Source: Sphingobacteriales bacterium
Lineage (GTDB): Bacteria; Bacteroidota; Bacteroidia; Chitinophagales; CAIOSU01
Length of the DNA stretch: 36,768 bases
Direction: 5' to 3'
Assembly (NCBI GenBank): GCA_027486795.1
Contig: JAIXOI010000023.1
Span: forward strand, 386,076-422,843
In this document: one piece after another, positions 8,473 through 17,376 of the stretch
How the letters are laid out: every line of letters starts with the position of its first letter
Position numbering within the stretch: position 1 is the first letter of the stretch
Made by a program: the position numbers and the translations under genes
Notes under the pieces: generated by a model
What the model was told of the DNA's origin: nothing
Seen by the model: the letters and a program-made list of their open reading frames with translations, nothing else
Databases searched by the model: none

Positions 8473-9545
8473 TGAAAAAAAACCTGGTTTATATCATAAT
8501 TGCCTTAGTATTGGCAGGTGTTGTGGGTTACTTGGTGTACCAAGAAAACAACAAATATGCCGTTGGCAACGATCAAGACTTCAGTACCGCCGAAGTTGAC
8601 GATCTAGAGCGCATATTTCTTGCCGCCAAAGATGGCCGAACGGTAAAGTTGGACAAGCAGGAGGACTATTGGATGGTAAACGACTCGTTTAAGGCCATGC
8701 AAGCCAAAGTTGATTTGTTGCTGAGCACCCTAAAAGGACTTACCATATACTCGCCAGTGCCAGAGGCCGCAGAAGGAACTGCGATAAAAGAACTTGCCAC
8801 GCACTCCATTAAAGTTGAGTTGTATAAAGATGCCGATGGAGCACCTTTTAAAGTTTACTTTTTGGGCAAGCCTAACCAAGGCCAAGATGCCAATAGCATG
8901 CTCATGCAAATTGACGGCAAATCGGCACGGAAACCATACTTGGTGCACATACCTGGTTTTGTTGGTAATTTGCAAACCCGTTTCTTGCTAAATACCAGCG
9001 ATTGGAGAGATTTAAGCGTATTTACTTACAAACTCGACGAAATACAAGAGGTCAATTTCGTGTATAACGAATACCCTGAGGCATCTTTTAAATTGACCAC
9101 TGAAGGCGACGACCAATACACCTTGCAAAATTTGGCAAACAAAACGGCTGCACCCGCAGCATCCTTGTTTAAAGCGGGCATCAATAAGTTTCTCGATTCG
9201 TTTGCCGACCTGAACGCCGAATCGGTAGAGAACAATTTCTTGTACAAAGACAGCGTAACCAGTGGGCCCAAGTTTGCAACCCTAACTGTAAAGGGCAAAG
9301 ATGGCAGCACCCAAGAAATGATCATGTACCGCATGCACGCCAACCGCCGCACCAAGTTGTTATACGACAAAGGTGGCAACGCAATTGAGTTCGACCCCGA
9401 CCATTATTATGCATTATTTAATAATGGTACCGATTTTGGCGTGGTGCAGCAATATGTATTTGGCAAAATACTGCGCAAATACGACGATTTTCTACTAAAA
9501 GACCCTAGCGAAGGCGCTCTTAAAGAAGGTGTTACCAATCCTTAA
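8472..9545 (+). CDS. DUF4340 protein of the gld-type ABC cluster
   Basis: 357 residues: one N-terminal helix (about 4-20), then an exported domain. The stretch LERIFLAAKDGRTVKLDKQ followed by YWMVND and VDLLLSTLKGLTI is the repeat unit of the DUF4340 family, which commonly accompanies GldG-like proteins. TGATG overlap (8470-8474) joins it to gldG, so it is probably a periplasmic, membrane-anchored component of the same transporter. Function unknown. A short hairpin GCGAA-AAA-TTCGC (9546-9558) follows the stop; it lacks a T-run. Confidence 0.8.
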   Translation: MKKNLVYIIIALVLAGVVGYLVYQENNKYAVGNDQDFSTAEVDDLERIFLAAKDGRTVKLDKQEDYWMVNDSFKAMQAKVDLLLSTLKGLTIYSPVPEAAEGTAIKELATHSIKVELYKDADGAPFKVYFLGKPNQGQDANSMLMQIDGKSARKPYLVHIPGFVGNLQTRFLLNTSDWRDLSVFTYKLDEIQEVNFVYNEYPEASFKLTTEGDDQYTLQNLANKTAAPAASLFKAGINKFLDSFADLNAESVENNFLYKDSVTSGPKFATLTVKGKDGSTQEMIMYRMHANRRTKLLYDKGGNAIEFDPDHYYALFNNGTDFGVVQQYVFGKILRKYDDFLLKDPSEGALKEGVTNP

Positions 9546-9582
9546 GCGAAAAATTCGCAATTTGTGGTAAAATACTAGCTGC

Positions 9583-10464
9583 ATGAAACGCCTAGCCATT
9601 GCAATCGGTTTTATTTTGGTTGTTAGTTTGCTTAGCTTAAACCCGCTGCAGGCACAACTCGATGTTCCACAAAAAAGTCCTAAAGCCAACATCTCATTTA
9701 GAGTAGGCCTCACCGATGTAAGCATAAACTACTGCAGCCCTGCTGCACGCGGCAGGGGTATTTGGGGCAAGCTAGTGCCCTATGACAAAGTATGGCGAGC
9801 AGGCGCCAACGAGGCCACTACCGTAGAGTTTAGCACCGATGTAATTATTGGTAACGTGATATTGCCTAAGGGTAAATATGGGTTCTTTTTGATACCAAGC
9901 AAAGAGGGTAGTTGGACAGCCATTTTTAACAAAGTATGGGACCAATGGGGTGCCTATAGTTACGATGAAACCAAAGATGCCCTGCGCATAACTGTTGAGG
10001 CCAAGAACCTGACCGAGGTGATTGAACACCTGCATTACCGCATAACTGAAAAGGATATTGAAAACGGCATAATTATAATGGAATGGGAGCGCAAGCAAGT
10101 GATTATTCCGTTTGCCACCGATGCCATTAACCAATCAATGGATAACATCGAGAAAGCACTAAAAACAGCCAAAAACGACGACAAATGGTGGTTGCATATG
10201 GAGGCTGCCGAATTGCAACTTGACCATTATTGCAGTGTAGGTGTAGCCCTGGAACACACCAATACCAGTATAAAACTTAAACCAACCGTTAGAGGTTATT
10301 GGGGCAAAGCTAGAGCATTGGCGTGGAAACAAGACTATGCCGGTGCCATAGCAGCTACTGAAAAGGCCAAAGCCTTGAGTGCCAGCAACAACGAGGAACA
10401 GGAATATTATGCCTCCATAAAGGAACAGTTGGAAGCCTCGTTAAAAGAATGGAAAAAGCTGTAA
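9583..10464 (+). CDS. Secreted DUF2911 protein
   Basis: 293 residues with a signal peptide (MKRLAIAIGFILVVSLLSL, cleavage near LQAQ). The central block SPAARGRGIWGKLVPYDKVWR then GANEATTVEFSTDV is the signature of DUF2911, a family abundant in Bacteroidota. The C-terminal 100 residues (MDNIEKALKTAKNDDKWWL onward) are helical and TPR-like. Role unknown; envelope location is inferred from the signal peptide. It lies 37 bases after the gld-type cluster and may be read through from it. It converges with the enoyl-CoA hydratase gene with only 7 bases between stops. Confidence 0.85.
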   Translation: MKRLAIAIGFILVVSLLSLNPLQAQLDVPQKSPKANISFRVGLTDVSINYCSPAARGRGIWGKLVPYDKVWRAGANEATTVEFSTDVIIGNVILPKGKYGFFLIPSKEGSWTAIFNKVWDQWGAYSYDETKDALRITVEAKNLTEVIEHLHYRITEKDIENGIIIMEWERKQVIIPFATDAINQSMDNIEKALKTAKNDDKWWLHMEAAELQLDHYCSVGVALEHTNTSIKLKPTVRGYWGKARALAWKQDYAGAIAATEKAKALSASNNEEQEYYASIKEQLEASLKEWKKL

Positions 10465-10471
10465 ATCAAAC

Positions 10472-11251
10472 TCAATTGCCCTTAAACACAGCGGGGCGTT
10501 TCTCTAAAAATGCCGTAACACCCTCTTTGTAATCATGTGTGGCACCTGCAATGTCTTGGCACTGGGCCTCGTAGTCAAGCATCGTATCCAAATCGCTATG
10601 GAATGATTTATTGAGCATCCGCTTCATCAGAGCAATCGATTTGGTAGGAGCGTTGGCATAGTAGTCCGTTACGCTCTTCACCATAGCATCTAACTCATCG
10701 GCAGGCACTACGCGGTTCACTAAGCCCAATTGCAAAGCCTCTGCGGCTTTTACGCGGCTACCCATGGTTGACAGCTCGAAAGCCTTGGCAGAACCCACCA
10801 AACGAGGCAAAAAGTATGAAGAGCCAGAATCAAGCACCAAACCAATATTAACAAACACCTCAATCAGGGTAGCGTTTTCGCTTGCAACAATAAAATCGCA
10901 GGCCAAAGCCAACGAACAGCCAGCTCCTGCGGCCACACCATTCAATCGGCAAATTACCGGCTTCGGCATATTGCGTATGGCCCTGATAATAGGGTTGTAA
11001 CGTTTATGTATCGATTCGGAGAAACTACGATTAGGTTGCGCCATAGCCGCTTTCAAATCTTGGCCTGAGCAAAAAGCTTTGCCCTCGCCAGTAAGCACCA
11101 CCGCCCTTACCTCAGTGTCACGCTCCGCTTTCTTCAGGGCCTCTTGCAACTCATAAGTGAGCTCATCGTTAAAGGCATTAAAAACATCGGGCCTATTCAG
11201 GCTTATGGTAGCTACCTTATCGGCAACGGTGTATAGCAGGCTATTGAACAT
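10472..11251 (-). CDS. Enoyl-CoA hydratase/isomerase, PaaG-like
   Basis: 259 residues from ATG 11251; the longer frame to 11278 would need a TTG. Crotonase fold: GKAFCSGQDL supplies the first oxyanion-hole strand and NGVAAGAGCSLALACD the second. The segment NIGLVLDSGSSYFLPRLVG carries DSG where hydratases usually have the second catalytic Glu, as in PaaG-type 1,2-epoxyphenylacetyl-CoA isomerases. It stands alone here, without other phenylacetate genes, so a general isomerase of fatty or aromatic acyl-CoA is also possible. Confidence 0.85.
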   Translation of the reverse strand: MFNSLLYTVADKVATISLNRPDVFNAFNDELTYELQEALKKAERDTEVRAVVLTGEGKAFCSGQDLKAAMAQPNRSFSESIHKRYNPIIRAIRNMPKPVICRLNGVAAGAGCSLALACDFIVASENATLIEVFVNIGLVLDSGSSYFLPRLVGSAKAFELSTMGSRVKAAEALQLGLVNRVVPADELDAMVKSVTDYYANAPTKSIALMKRMLNKSFHSDLDTMLDYEAQCQDIAGATHDYKEGVTAFLEKRPAVFKGN

Positions 11252-11698
11252 TGAAATGGTTTTGCGGTAAAAATACAAAATCGATTGGGGCTAACATGAA
11301 TCATTAACCGAAAAGTATCAAAGCTTACCTAATAGCTGAAAACGGAGGAAACAATTTATATAAACCTACATATTTTACAAAAAGTAATTTTTTTATTCAT
11401 TTTTTAAGTTCTGGACAAAATAAATAGGTAAAAAGTCGGCTTTTGAAAATAATAGTTCATTATCTGAAATATTTTTTGACTAATCGAACTAAAAAAGTGA
11501 AATTTACGTTGTACTAAAAGCATTCGGGTTTTGTGTGCTTTGAGGTGACAAATTTTCGCAAAAAAAACGAAATCACGAGCAAGAAGCGAAGAAGGTGTGC
11601 TTTTTTCCAAAATCACGAAGTGAAAAAGGGTGTTAATATTCATTTTTGGCTTTTTAACAAAAAAATATTGTCAAAATGATGCGATTTCAAGAGCGATA

Positions 11699-11730
11699 TT
11701 TGGAGATGCGCAATCTTAATCTTATTTTTG
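11699..11730 (+). promoter_or_regulatory. Full Bacteroidota promoter (TTTG, 20 bases, TATTTTTG)
   Basis: TTTG at 11699-11702 and TATTTTTG at 11723-11730 are spaced by exactly 20 bases, the textbook -33/-7 arrangement for Bacteroidota sigma. It is the best complete promoter I see in the window, yet it faces a gap with no recognised gene for 330 bases apart from the small frame at 11780. Confidence 0.6.
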
Positions 11731-11779
11731 CACTCTCTTAAACATTAGGCATAAATATTTAATTTATAAACCCATCACA

Positions 11780-11875
11780 GTGAAAGCACTATTTTCCTTC
11801 AGTTTACTCGTTTTGAGCAGCATTTTCATGTTTTTCATAGTGCTGTTTTTCTGGTTGTTGCCAGCGCGTGACTAA
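11780..11875 (+). CDS. Possible 31-residue membrane peptide
   Basis: A GTG-started frame of 31 codons encodes MKALFSFSLLVLSS, then a hydrophobic run to VLFFWLLPARD and TAA. The Lys after the start, a single helix of about 24 residues and a charged end (ARD) are what a one-helix small protein looks like. It lies 49 bases after the strong promoter at 11699-11730. No family recognised. The alternative is that the transcript is non-coding and the frame is chance. Confidence 0.4.
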   Translation: MKALFSFSLLVLSSIFMFFIVLFFWLLPARD

Positions 11876-12043
11876 ATGCTTTTTTGCCCTCCTCGGCAAT
11901 ATCGGGAATAGTGTGCCTTTTACTTTATTATCATAGTGTTACGTGCGGTTTATGGCTGACCTTCCATCCCTTTTGTGGATAACCATCCGCTTCTGTTGAA
12001 AGAAATACAAACACGTGTATAACGCTTTTTCAAAAACCTACGT

Positions 12044-12051
12044 TATCTTTA
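12044..12051 (+). promoter_or_regulatory. -7-like box TATCTTTA before the SanA-like gene
   Basis: TATCTTTA differs from TAnnTTTG only in the last base and ends 16 bases before the GTG start at 12068. No -33 TTG was seen at the expected spacing. Confidence 0.35.
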
Positions 12052-12067
12052 TAATAGATATTTAGGT

Positions 12068-12709
12068 GTGAAAAGATTTTTGTCCATATCGTTGTTAGGT
12101 GCCTTGGCCATGTTGCTGTTTTGCAATGCTGGCTACTGGTATATAGCCCACGTGTCTGACACGCATATCTTTACCGATATAGACCAAATAGGCCAATACG
12201 ACGTAGCTCTAGTGCTGGGTACATCCAAATACAACCGCAATGGCACTCGCAATATGTACTTTTATCACCGCATTGATGCTGCCGTTGACCTTTACACCAA
12301 TGGCAAGGTTAAAAAAATACTAGTAAGTGGCGATAATTCATTGCGTGAGTATAACGAGCCATTTGATATGCTCAAAGCCCTCATTGATCGCGGTATACCT
12401 AGAAAAGACATAGTGCTAGATTATGCAGGTTTCCGCACTTTCGACTCCATGGTTCGCGCCAACGAGGTGTTTGGCCAGCAAAGCTTTATAGTAGTTAGTC
12501 AGAAATTTCATCTTGAAAGAGCACTATACATTGGCCTTGCAAAAAAAATGGATGTGATAGGCTACGTTGCCAAAGACCCAGCGCAAGCCAGCAACCAGCT
12601 CTTTGCTCGCGAAATAATGGCCCGCGCCATGGCTCTGCTCGATTGTAAACTTTTGGGCACAACCCCTAAGTTTTTGGGCCAAAAAGAAGTAATTGACATG
12701 ACCCTTTAG
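12068..12709 (+). CDS. SanA-like DUF218 protein
   Basis: 213 residues beginning with GTG. It has one N-terminal helix (about 4-26), then YDVALVLGTSKY (about 44-55), FYHRIDAAVDLYTNGKVKKILVSGDN (65-90), the DMLKALIDRGIPRKDIVLDYAGFRTFDSMVRA block (about 97-128) and FIVVSQKFHLERALYI (about 138-153). This is the SanA/vancomycin-exclusion branch of DUF218, closer to E. coli SanA than the protein at 1632. SanA affects envelope permeability; mechanism not established. Monocistronic. ACAGCT/AGCTGT arms after the stop are too weak to call a terminator. Confidence 0.87.
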   Translation: MKRFLSISLLGALAMLLFCNAGYWYIAHVSDTHIFTDIDQIGQYDVALVLGTSKYNRNGTRNMYFYHRIDAAVDLYTNGKVKKILVSGDNSLREYNEPFDMLKALIDRGIPRKDIVLDYAGFRTFDSMVRANEVFGQQSFIVVSQKFHLERALYIGLAKKMDVIGYVAKDPAQASNQLFAREIMARAMALLDCKLLGTTPKFLGQKEVIDMTL

Positions 12710-12829
12710 TAGCTTGCCACTTACAGCTATTAGCCTCCAAATCTTAAAAGCTGTTAAAATTAACCCCTATCACTACCCTCGCATTAGGTAATAGTTTATT
12801 TTCACTTCAGTATATTCTCAAATAATCTC

Positions 12830-12860
12830 TAAATTTGCCAGCCGGATACAACTTTATCCG
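12830..12860 (+). promoter_or_regulatory. -7 box TAAATTTG and leader hairpin of the chaperone operon
   Basis: TAAATTTG (12830-12837) matches the consensus and lies 65 bases before the ATG at 12903. Just after it the leader can form CGGATA-CAACTT-TATCCG (12843-12860), a six-pair hairpin at what would be the extreme 5' end of the mRNA, a position where hairpins often stabilise transcripts. Confidence 0.45.
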
Positions 12861-12902
12861 TAGATTGCATATCTATTCGTTATATAAAGCGAAAAATCGG
12901 TC

Positions 12903-15044
12903 ATGAGATCAACTTCCAATTTTAGTCAGTTTTCTTTGTTTATCCTTTCTTTATTGTTTGCCGCTAACCTATTAGCACAACCCGATAAAACTATCAAGCC
13001 GCCAACCAAGCCAGTATCGTCAAGCACCCTTTCGGGTGTAAAGACCAATACACCGGTGCAAACTAGGAGCGGCCAACCTTCTAATAAAAATAATAGCGCA
13101 TTAACCAATATCGCCGCCGACAACAACAACTCTATTAACAATACTTCGGCCAACACGAGCGAGGTGTTGTTTACCATTGGCGGCCAGCCCGTATACCTGT
13201 CAGAGTTCGCTTACGTATACAACAAGAATAACGTCGACGACAAAAACGGCTATACTAAAGAATCGCTGAACGACTACCTTGATCTGTACATCAAGTTCCG
13301 ACTTAAAGTAAAAGAAGCCGAAAACTTGGGCATGGATACTCTAAGTTCGTTGAGCGTTGAGCTAGAAACTTACCGTAAGCAGTTATCTAAACAATATTTG
13401 TACGACCGTGAGGTAAGCGAAAAGTTATTAGAAGAAGCCTACGAACGCTCGAAACTTGAAGTAAACGCAAGCCATATATTAATAGGTATTGACGAACCTG
13501 GACTACCTGCTGATACCTTGAAAGCGTACAAAACAGCAGTGCAACTGCGCAACAGGATATTGAAAGGTGAAGATTTTGCCGAACTAGCTAAAAAATATTC
13601 TAAGGACCCTTCGGCACAAACCAACGGTGGCAACATTGGCTACTTTACGGTGCTGCAAACCGTTTATCCGTTTGAAACCGTAGCTTATGAAACCAAAAAG
13701 GGCGATATATCAATGCCCGTGCGCACCCGTTTTGGCTACCATTTGGTAAAGGTAAACGATGCCCGCGAAGCGCAAGGGGAGATAACCGTGGCCCACATTT
13801 TGCTTAAAATACCTACTGGGGCCGATAAAGAAGGTATTGAGCAAGTAAGGCTACAAGCCGAAAACATCTACAACTTGGCGCTTAAGGGCGAACAAACTTT
13901 TGATGAATTGGTAGCCCTGTACAGCGACGACAAAACCACAAAAAACAAAGCTGGGCTTTTGCCGCCGTTTGGCACCGGCCGCATGGTTGAAGAGTTTGAG
14001 ATAGCCGCGTTTAATTTGAAAAAAGACGGCGACCTAGCCAAACCTGTACAAACCGATTATGGTTTCCATATTATTAAGCGCATTAGTAAAAAAGCCCAGC
14101 CTACCTTTGAAGAAGCCAAAGGCGAGCTGAAAAAGAAAATTGAGCGCGACAGCCGTTCAGAAATTGCCAAGTCGAAATTACTGGATGGCATTAAGCTTGA
14201 GTACAACTACAAAGAAAACGTAAAGGCCCGCCAAGAGCTGTTTAAACTAATTGGTGAAAAATTGCCAGAGGGTAAATTTGTTTGGGAAGACAAAAGCGCG
14301 CTTACCAAAGTGTTGTTCTCCATTGGCGATAAAACTTATACCCAAGCCGACTTTGTAACCTACCTAGAGAGCAAACAGAAAAAGAAACGCGCCGATGCCG
14401 CACAAGTGGTATTCGATCAGTATTTCGATATATTCCAAGAGGAAATGCTCATGGCCTATGAAGAGAGCCAGCTAGAGCGCAAATACCCCGACTTTAAGAA
14501 CCTAATGCGCGAGTACAGGGATGGTATTTTGCTATTTGATCTTACTGATAAAAAAGTTTGGAGTCGCGCCGTAAAAGATACCACTGGCCTAACCGCTTTT
14601 TACGAAGGTGTGAAGGGCAAATACATGTACCCAGAACGCGTAAAAGCAACGACTTATACTATAGCCGATGCCAAAACAGCTGAGAAGGTGAAAAAGTATA
14701 TGGCTAAAAAAGGTGCTTCAGCTGCCTTGGCCAAATACAACAAAAACGGGGCAACCATCGTTTCTACTTCCGAAGGCACTTTTGAGAAAGGACAAAACGC
14801 CTTGGCAGATGCCACCGGCTGGAAAATAGGATTGGGCAACTTAACCACCGTTGCCGATGGCAGTAGCAAGTTTGTTGATGTAACCGAATTGCTTGCGCCA
14901 GCGCCGAAGCCTTTGCAGGAGGTTAAGGGTTTTGTGGTGTCGGAGTACCAAGATTTCTTAGAGAAAAAATGGATAGAAGAGTTGCAACAGCGCTATCCAG
15001 TAGTGGTTTACAACTCGGTTTTAGAAACCATGTACAAGAAATAA
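12903..15044 (+). CDS. Periplasmic peptidylprolyl isomerase with two parvulin domains
   Basis: 713 residues. A signal peptide (about 1-25, ending LLAQ) is followed by a low-complexity Asn/Ser/Thr-rich linker (30-86), a SurA-N-like helical region (90-185), two parvulin (rotamase) domains at about 188-286 (SHILIG to FGYHLVKV) and 293-396 (AHILLK to YGFHIIKR), and a 300-residue C-terminal part without a recognised domain. By family it assists folding of outer-membrane and secreted proteins. It heads a run of three SurA-related genes and moxR. The C-terminal part resembles a second chaperone arm (DKTYTQADFVTYLESKQ). Confidence 0.85.
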   Translation: MRSTSNFSQFSLFILSLLFAANLLAQPDKTIKPPTKPVSSSTLSGVKTNTPVQTRSGQPSNKNNSALTNIAADNNNSINNTSANTSEVLFTIGGQPVYLSEFAYVYNKNNVDDKNGYTKESLNDYLDLYIKFRLKVKEAENLGMDTLSSLSVELETYRKQLSKQYLYDREVSEKLLEEAYERSKLEVNASHILIGIDEPGLPADTLKAYKTAVQLRNRILKGEDFAELAKKYSKDPSAQTNGGNIGYFTVLQTVYPFETVAYETKKGDISMPVRTRFGYHLVKVNDAREAQGEITVAHILLKIPTGADKEGIEQVRLQAENIYNLALKGEQTFDELVALYSDDKTTKNKAGLLPPFGTGRMVEEFEIAAFNLKKDGDLAKPVQTDYGFHIIKRISKKAQPTFEEAKGELKKKIERDSRSEIAKSKLLDGIKLEYNYKENVKARQELFKLIGEKLPEGKFVWEDKSALTKVLFSIGDKTYTQADFVTYLESKQKKKRADAAQVVFDQYFDIFQEEMLMAYEESQLERKYPDFKNLMREYRDGILLFDLTDKKVWSRAVKDTTGLTAFYEGVKGKYMYPERVKATTYTIADAKTAEKVKKYMAKKGASAALAKYNKNGATIVSTSEGTFEKGQNALADATGWKIGLGNLTTVADGSSKFVDVTELLAPAPKPLQEVKGFVVSEYQDFLEKKWIEELQQRYPVVVYNSVLETMYKK

Positions 15045-15080
15045 AACAAGCGCTCGAGTTTAGTTTGAGTAGTAATATAA

Positions 15081-15110
15081 AGTGGAGACGTTGCGTGCAA
15101 CGTCTTTACT
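15081..15110. repeat. REP-like hairpin between the first two chaperone genes
   Basis: AGACGTTGC-GT-GCAACGTCT (15086-15105) is a perfect nine-pair hairpin; arms extend to 14 with two G-U pairs (15081-15110). Similar GACGTTGC palindromes are, to my recollection, common dispersed repeats in Bacteroidota. It may also act as a terminator or mRNA stabiliser between 15044 and 15168. Confidence 0.6.
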
Positions 15111-15167
15111 ATTTTCAGAGAAACAATAACTTTTTAGGGTATCGAATTCAAATTGACATATGGGTTA

Positions 15168-16007
15168 ATGGTTTCCTTGGCGTTCATGGTATGGGCAACC
15201 TCATGCAATTGGTTTGATAAAAACGAACGCGAAGACGACCCCGTTGTAGCTACCGTTGCCGAAAAAAAATTGTACCAATCGGACATAAACGAGGTAATGG
15301 TAAAAGGTGCTACCGCCGAAGACAGTGCCGAAGTTGCCAAAAACTACATTGACAACTGGATAAAGCGCCAACTAATATTGCAAGTAGCCGAAAAGTACCT
15401 TACCGCCGAGCAATTGGATATAGAACGAAGGGTGCAAGACTACAAAGAGTCGTTGATAATATATAGCTACGAAAACGAACTGATACAGCAAAAATTAGAC
15501 ACGGTGGTAAGCGAAGAAGAGATAATAGCCTACTACCAACAATACGAAGAAAACTTTTTGCTTACCGAAGACATTGCCCAGTTTTACTACGTGAAGCTGG
15601 CCAAAGATGCCCCAAAAATTGATGCCACCCGAGAAATGTTTCGCTCAAACAGAACGGAGGACAAGGAGCAACTTCTAGGATACTGCGTAACTTATGCAAC
15701 CGATTTTTACCTGAAAGACAGTATTTGGTACGAACTGAGTGGTATTTACAAGCAAATACCCATTGATCAATTGCAGCTAAGAACGTTAAGCAAAAACAGG
15801 CTTTCAGGAGAAGTGGAAGATTCACTGTATATTTATCTGCTCAAGGTAAACGACTTTAAAGAGCAGCAAGAGCCCGCTCCAATTAACTACATCCGTGAAG
15901 ATATAGTTAAAATCATCCTTAACAAAAGGAAGATGGAACTGGTGAATAAAACCTATGAAAATTTATACAAAGATGCCCTAGAAAACGGCAGCTTCAAGAC
16001 ATACTAA
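15168..16007 (+). CDS. SurA-N-like lipoprotein without a parvulin domain
   Basis: About 279 residues from ATG 15168; TTG at 15153 is the other start and gives MTYGLMVSLAFMVWATSC. The lipobox ATSC predicts a lipoprotein. The body has SurA-N-type elements: VATVAEKKLYQSDINEVM, a helical bundle, and a C-terminal helix pair (INYIREDIVKIILNKRKMELV) as in SurA and PpiD, but no HIL...GFH parvulin signature. It sits between two parvulin proteins, one base before surA, so a chaperone partner role is inferred. The hydrophobic leader lacks the usual basic start, which makes the exact start uncertain. Confidence 0.72.
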   Translation: MVSLAFMVWATSCNWFDKNEREDDPVVATVAEKKLYQSDINEVMVKGATAEDSAEVAKNYIDNWIKRQLILQVAEKYLTAEQLDIERRVQDYKESLIIYSYENELIQQKLDTVVSEEEIIAYYQQYEENFLLTEDIAQFYYVKLAKDAPKIDATREMFRSNRTEDKEQLLGYCVTYATDFYLKDSIWYELSGIYKQIPIDQLQLRTLSKNRLSGEVEDSLYIYLLKVNDFKEQQEPAPINYIREDIVKIILNKRKMELVNKTYENLYKDALENGSFKTY

Positions 16008-16008
16008 C

Positions 16009-17376
16009 ATGCGCACACTACTTATTTTACTTTGCCTTGTAGCAGCCTATTCCAGCACAAAGGCCGATACCATACTCGTTGACAAGGTTATTGCCGTAGT
16101 AGGAGACAAGGTAATCCTACTATCGGATGTTGAACTACAATACGAGCAGCTTAAATTGGAACAGGATGTGCCACTTAGTGCAAAATGCGAGCTGTTGAAC
16201 AGCATCCTTACCTCAAAGTTGTTTTTAGAAGCTGCCCTGCAAGACAGCGTAGCCGTAAGCGACGATGAAGTGGAAACCGAACTCGACCGCCGTGTAGGTT
16301 ACTTCGTATCAATGCTAGGTGGGCAAGAACAGTTGGAAGAATACTATGGCAAGAGCATTTTGGAGATAAAAAACGAGTTTCGCACCGATATTAGAGAGCA
16401 GTTACTATCGCAACGAATGCAGGGAAAAATTTACAGCAACGTGAAAGTTGGCCCATCGGATGTAAAGAAGTTCTTCAACCTAATACCTACCGATAGCTTG
16501 CCCTATTTCAATGCCGAAGTAGAAGTTGGGCATGTGATAATGAGCCCGATAGCCTCCGAATTTTCGAAAGAGATTGCACGCAAAAAAGCAGAGGAGGTTT
16601 TAACCCTTTTGGAGACCGACCCAGATGCCGATTTTTGCTTTTTGGTTAGTCGATACTCCAACGACCCCGGCACGCAAGATAAATGCGGTGACCTTGGTAC
16701 CGTTGGCCGTGGCGAGTTTGTAACCGAATTTGAGGCTGCAGCCTTTGCTTTGGAAGAAGGCGAGCACTCAGGGGTGGTAGAAACCAAATACGGTTTCCAC
16801 ATTATACAAATGGTGAAGAAAAAAGGTAACCGCATTACGGTACGTCACATACTTATTGTTCCAGCGGTGTTGGGCTCTGACCATGAGTTAGTAAAAAGTA
16901 AGCTCGACGGTATTCGCGACTCACTGGTTAACGGCACCATGTCGTTTGCATATGCGGTGAAAAAATACTCTGAAGACGACGAAACCAAACACCAAGGTGG
17001 CATTCTTTCAAACCCCGCCACAGGTAGCAGTTATTTTGAAATAGGGCAACTTGATAAAACTATTTACTTCGGGCTCGAAGGCTTAAAGCCTGGTGAATAC
17101 TCAATACCGCTATCCATGCAGTTGCCAAACGGCCAACCTGCTTATCGCATTTTGTTTCTAAAAAGCGAAACCCAACCGCACGTAGCCAACCTTACCGAGG
17201 ACTATTATAAAATACAGGCAGCCGCATTGAAAAAGAAACAAGATGAGGCTCTTGGTATGTGGCTAGAAGAACGGATTAAAGGCACGTATGTATGGCTTTC
17301 GCCTGATTATGCGGGCTGCCTATCATTAAAAAAATGGTTTAAAGAAGATAACTCAAGCAATAATAATTATGAGTAA
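16009..17376 (+). CDS. surA: SurA-like periplasmic chaperone/isomerase
   Basis: 455 residues, close to E. coli SurA (428). Signal peptide MRTLLILLCLVAAYSS ending near KAD; SurA-N domain from VDKVIAVVGDKVILLSDVE (25-43) to about 160; first parvulin domain 170-271 (EVGHVIMSP to YGFHIIQMV) and second about 275-375 (VRHILIVP onward). SurA folds outer-membrane beta-barrels in the periplasm. It starts one base after the upstream lipoprotein gene and overlaps moxR by eight bases, so the cluster is an operon. The C-terminal 40 residues form the helix that completes the core with the N-domain. Confidence 0.9.
   Translation: MRTLLILLCLVAAYSSTKADTILVDKVIAVVGDKVILLSDVELQYEQLKLEQDVPLSAKCELLNSILTSKLFLEAALQDSVAVSDDEVETELDRRVGYFVSMLGGQEQLEEYYGKSILEIKNEFRTDIREQLLSQRMQGKIYSNVKVGPSDVKKFFNLIPTDSLPYFNAEVEVGHVIMSPIASEFSKEIARKKAEEVLTLLETDPDADFCFLVSRYSNDPGTQDKCGDLGTVGRGEFVTEFEAAAFALEEGEHSGVVETKYGFHIIQMVKKKGNRITVRHILIVPAVLGSDHELVKSKLDGIRDSLVNGTMSFAYAVKKYSEDDETKHQGGILSNPATGSSYFEIGQLDKTIYFGLEGLKPGEYSIPLSMQLPNGQPAYRILFLKSETQPHVANLTEDYYKIQAAALKKKQDEALGMWLEERIKGTYVWLSPDYAGCLSLKKWFKEDNSSNNNYE

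Larger units (their letters stand above)
11252..12067. other. 816-base AT-rich intergenic region
   Basis: No long gene. The left part (11300-11700) is AT-rich with short hairpins and homopolymer runs and one unconvincing minus-strand frame. The right part holds a complete promoter (11699-11730), a possible 31-codon membrane peptide gene (11780-11875) and a single DnaA-box match (11974-11982). Bases 11876-12043 show nothing else I can name. Confidence 0.5.

Noticed and set aside
11404-11643. 79-residue minus-strand open frame in the AT-rich gap
   Set aside because: Phe/Lys/Ser-rich translation of AT-rich DNA with no domain, signal peptide or promoter; looks like chance.
11974-11982. DnaA-box match TTATCCACA (minus strand) as part of a replication origin
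   Set aside because: Only one box, no cluster, no dnaA or AT-rich unwinding pattern tied to it; about 0.3 such exact matches are expected by chance in a window this size.
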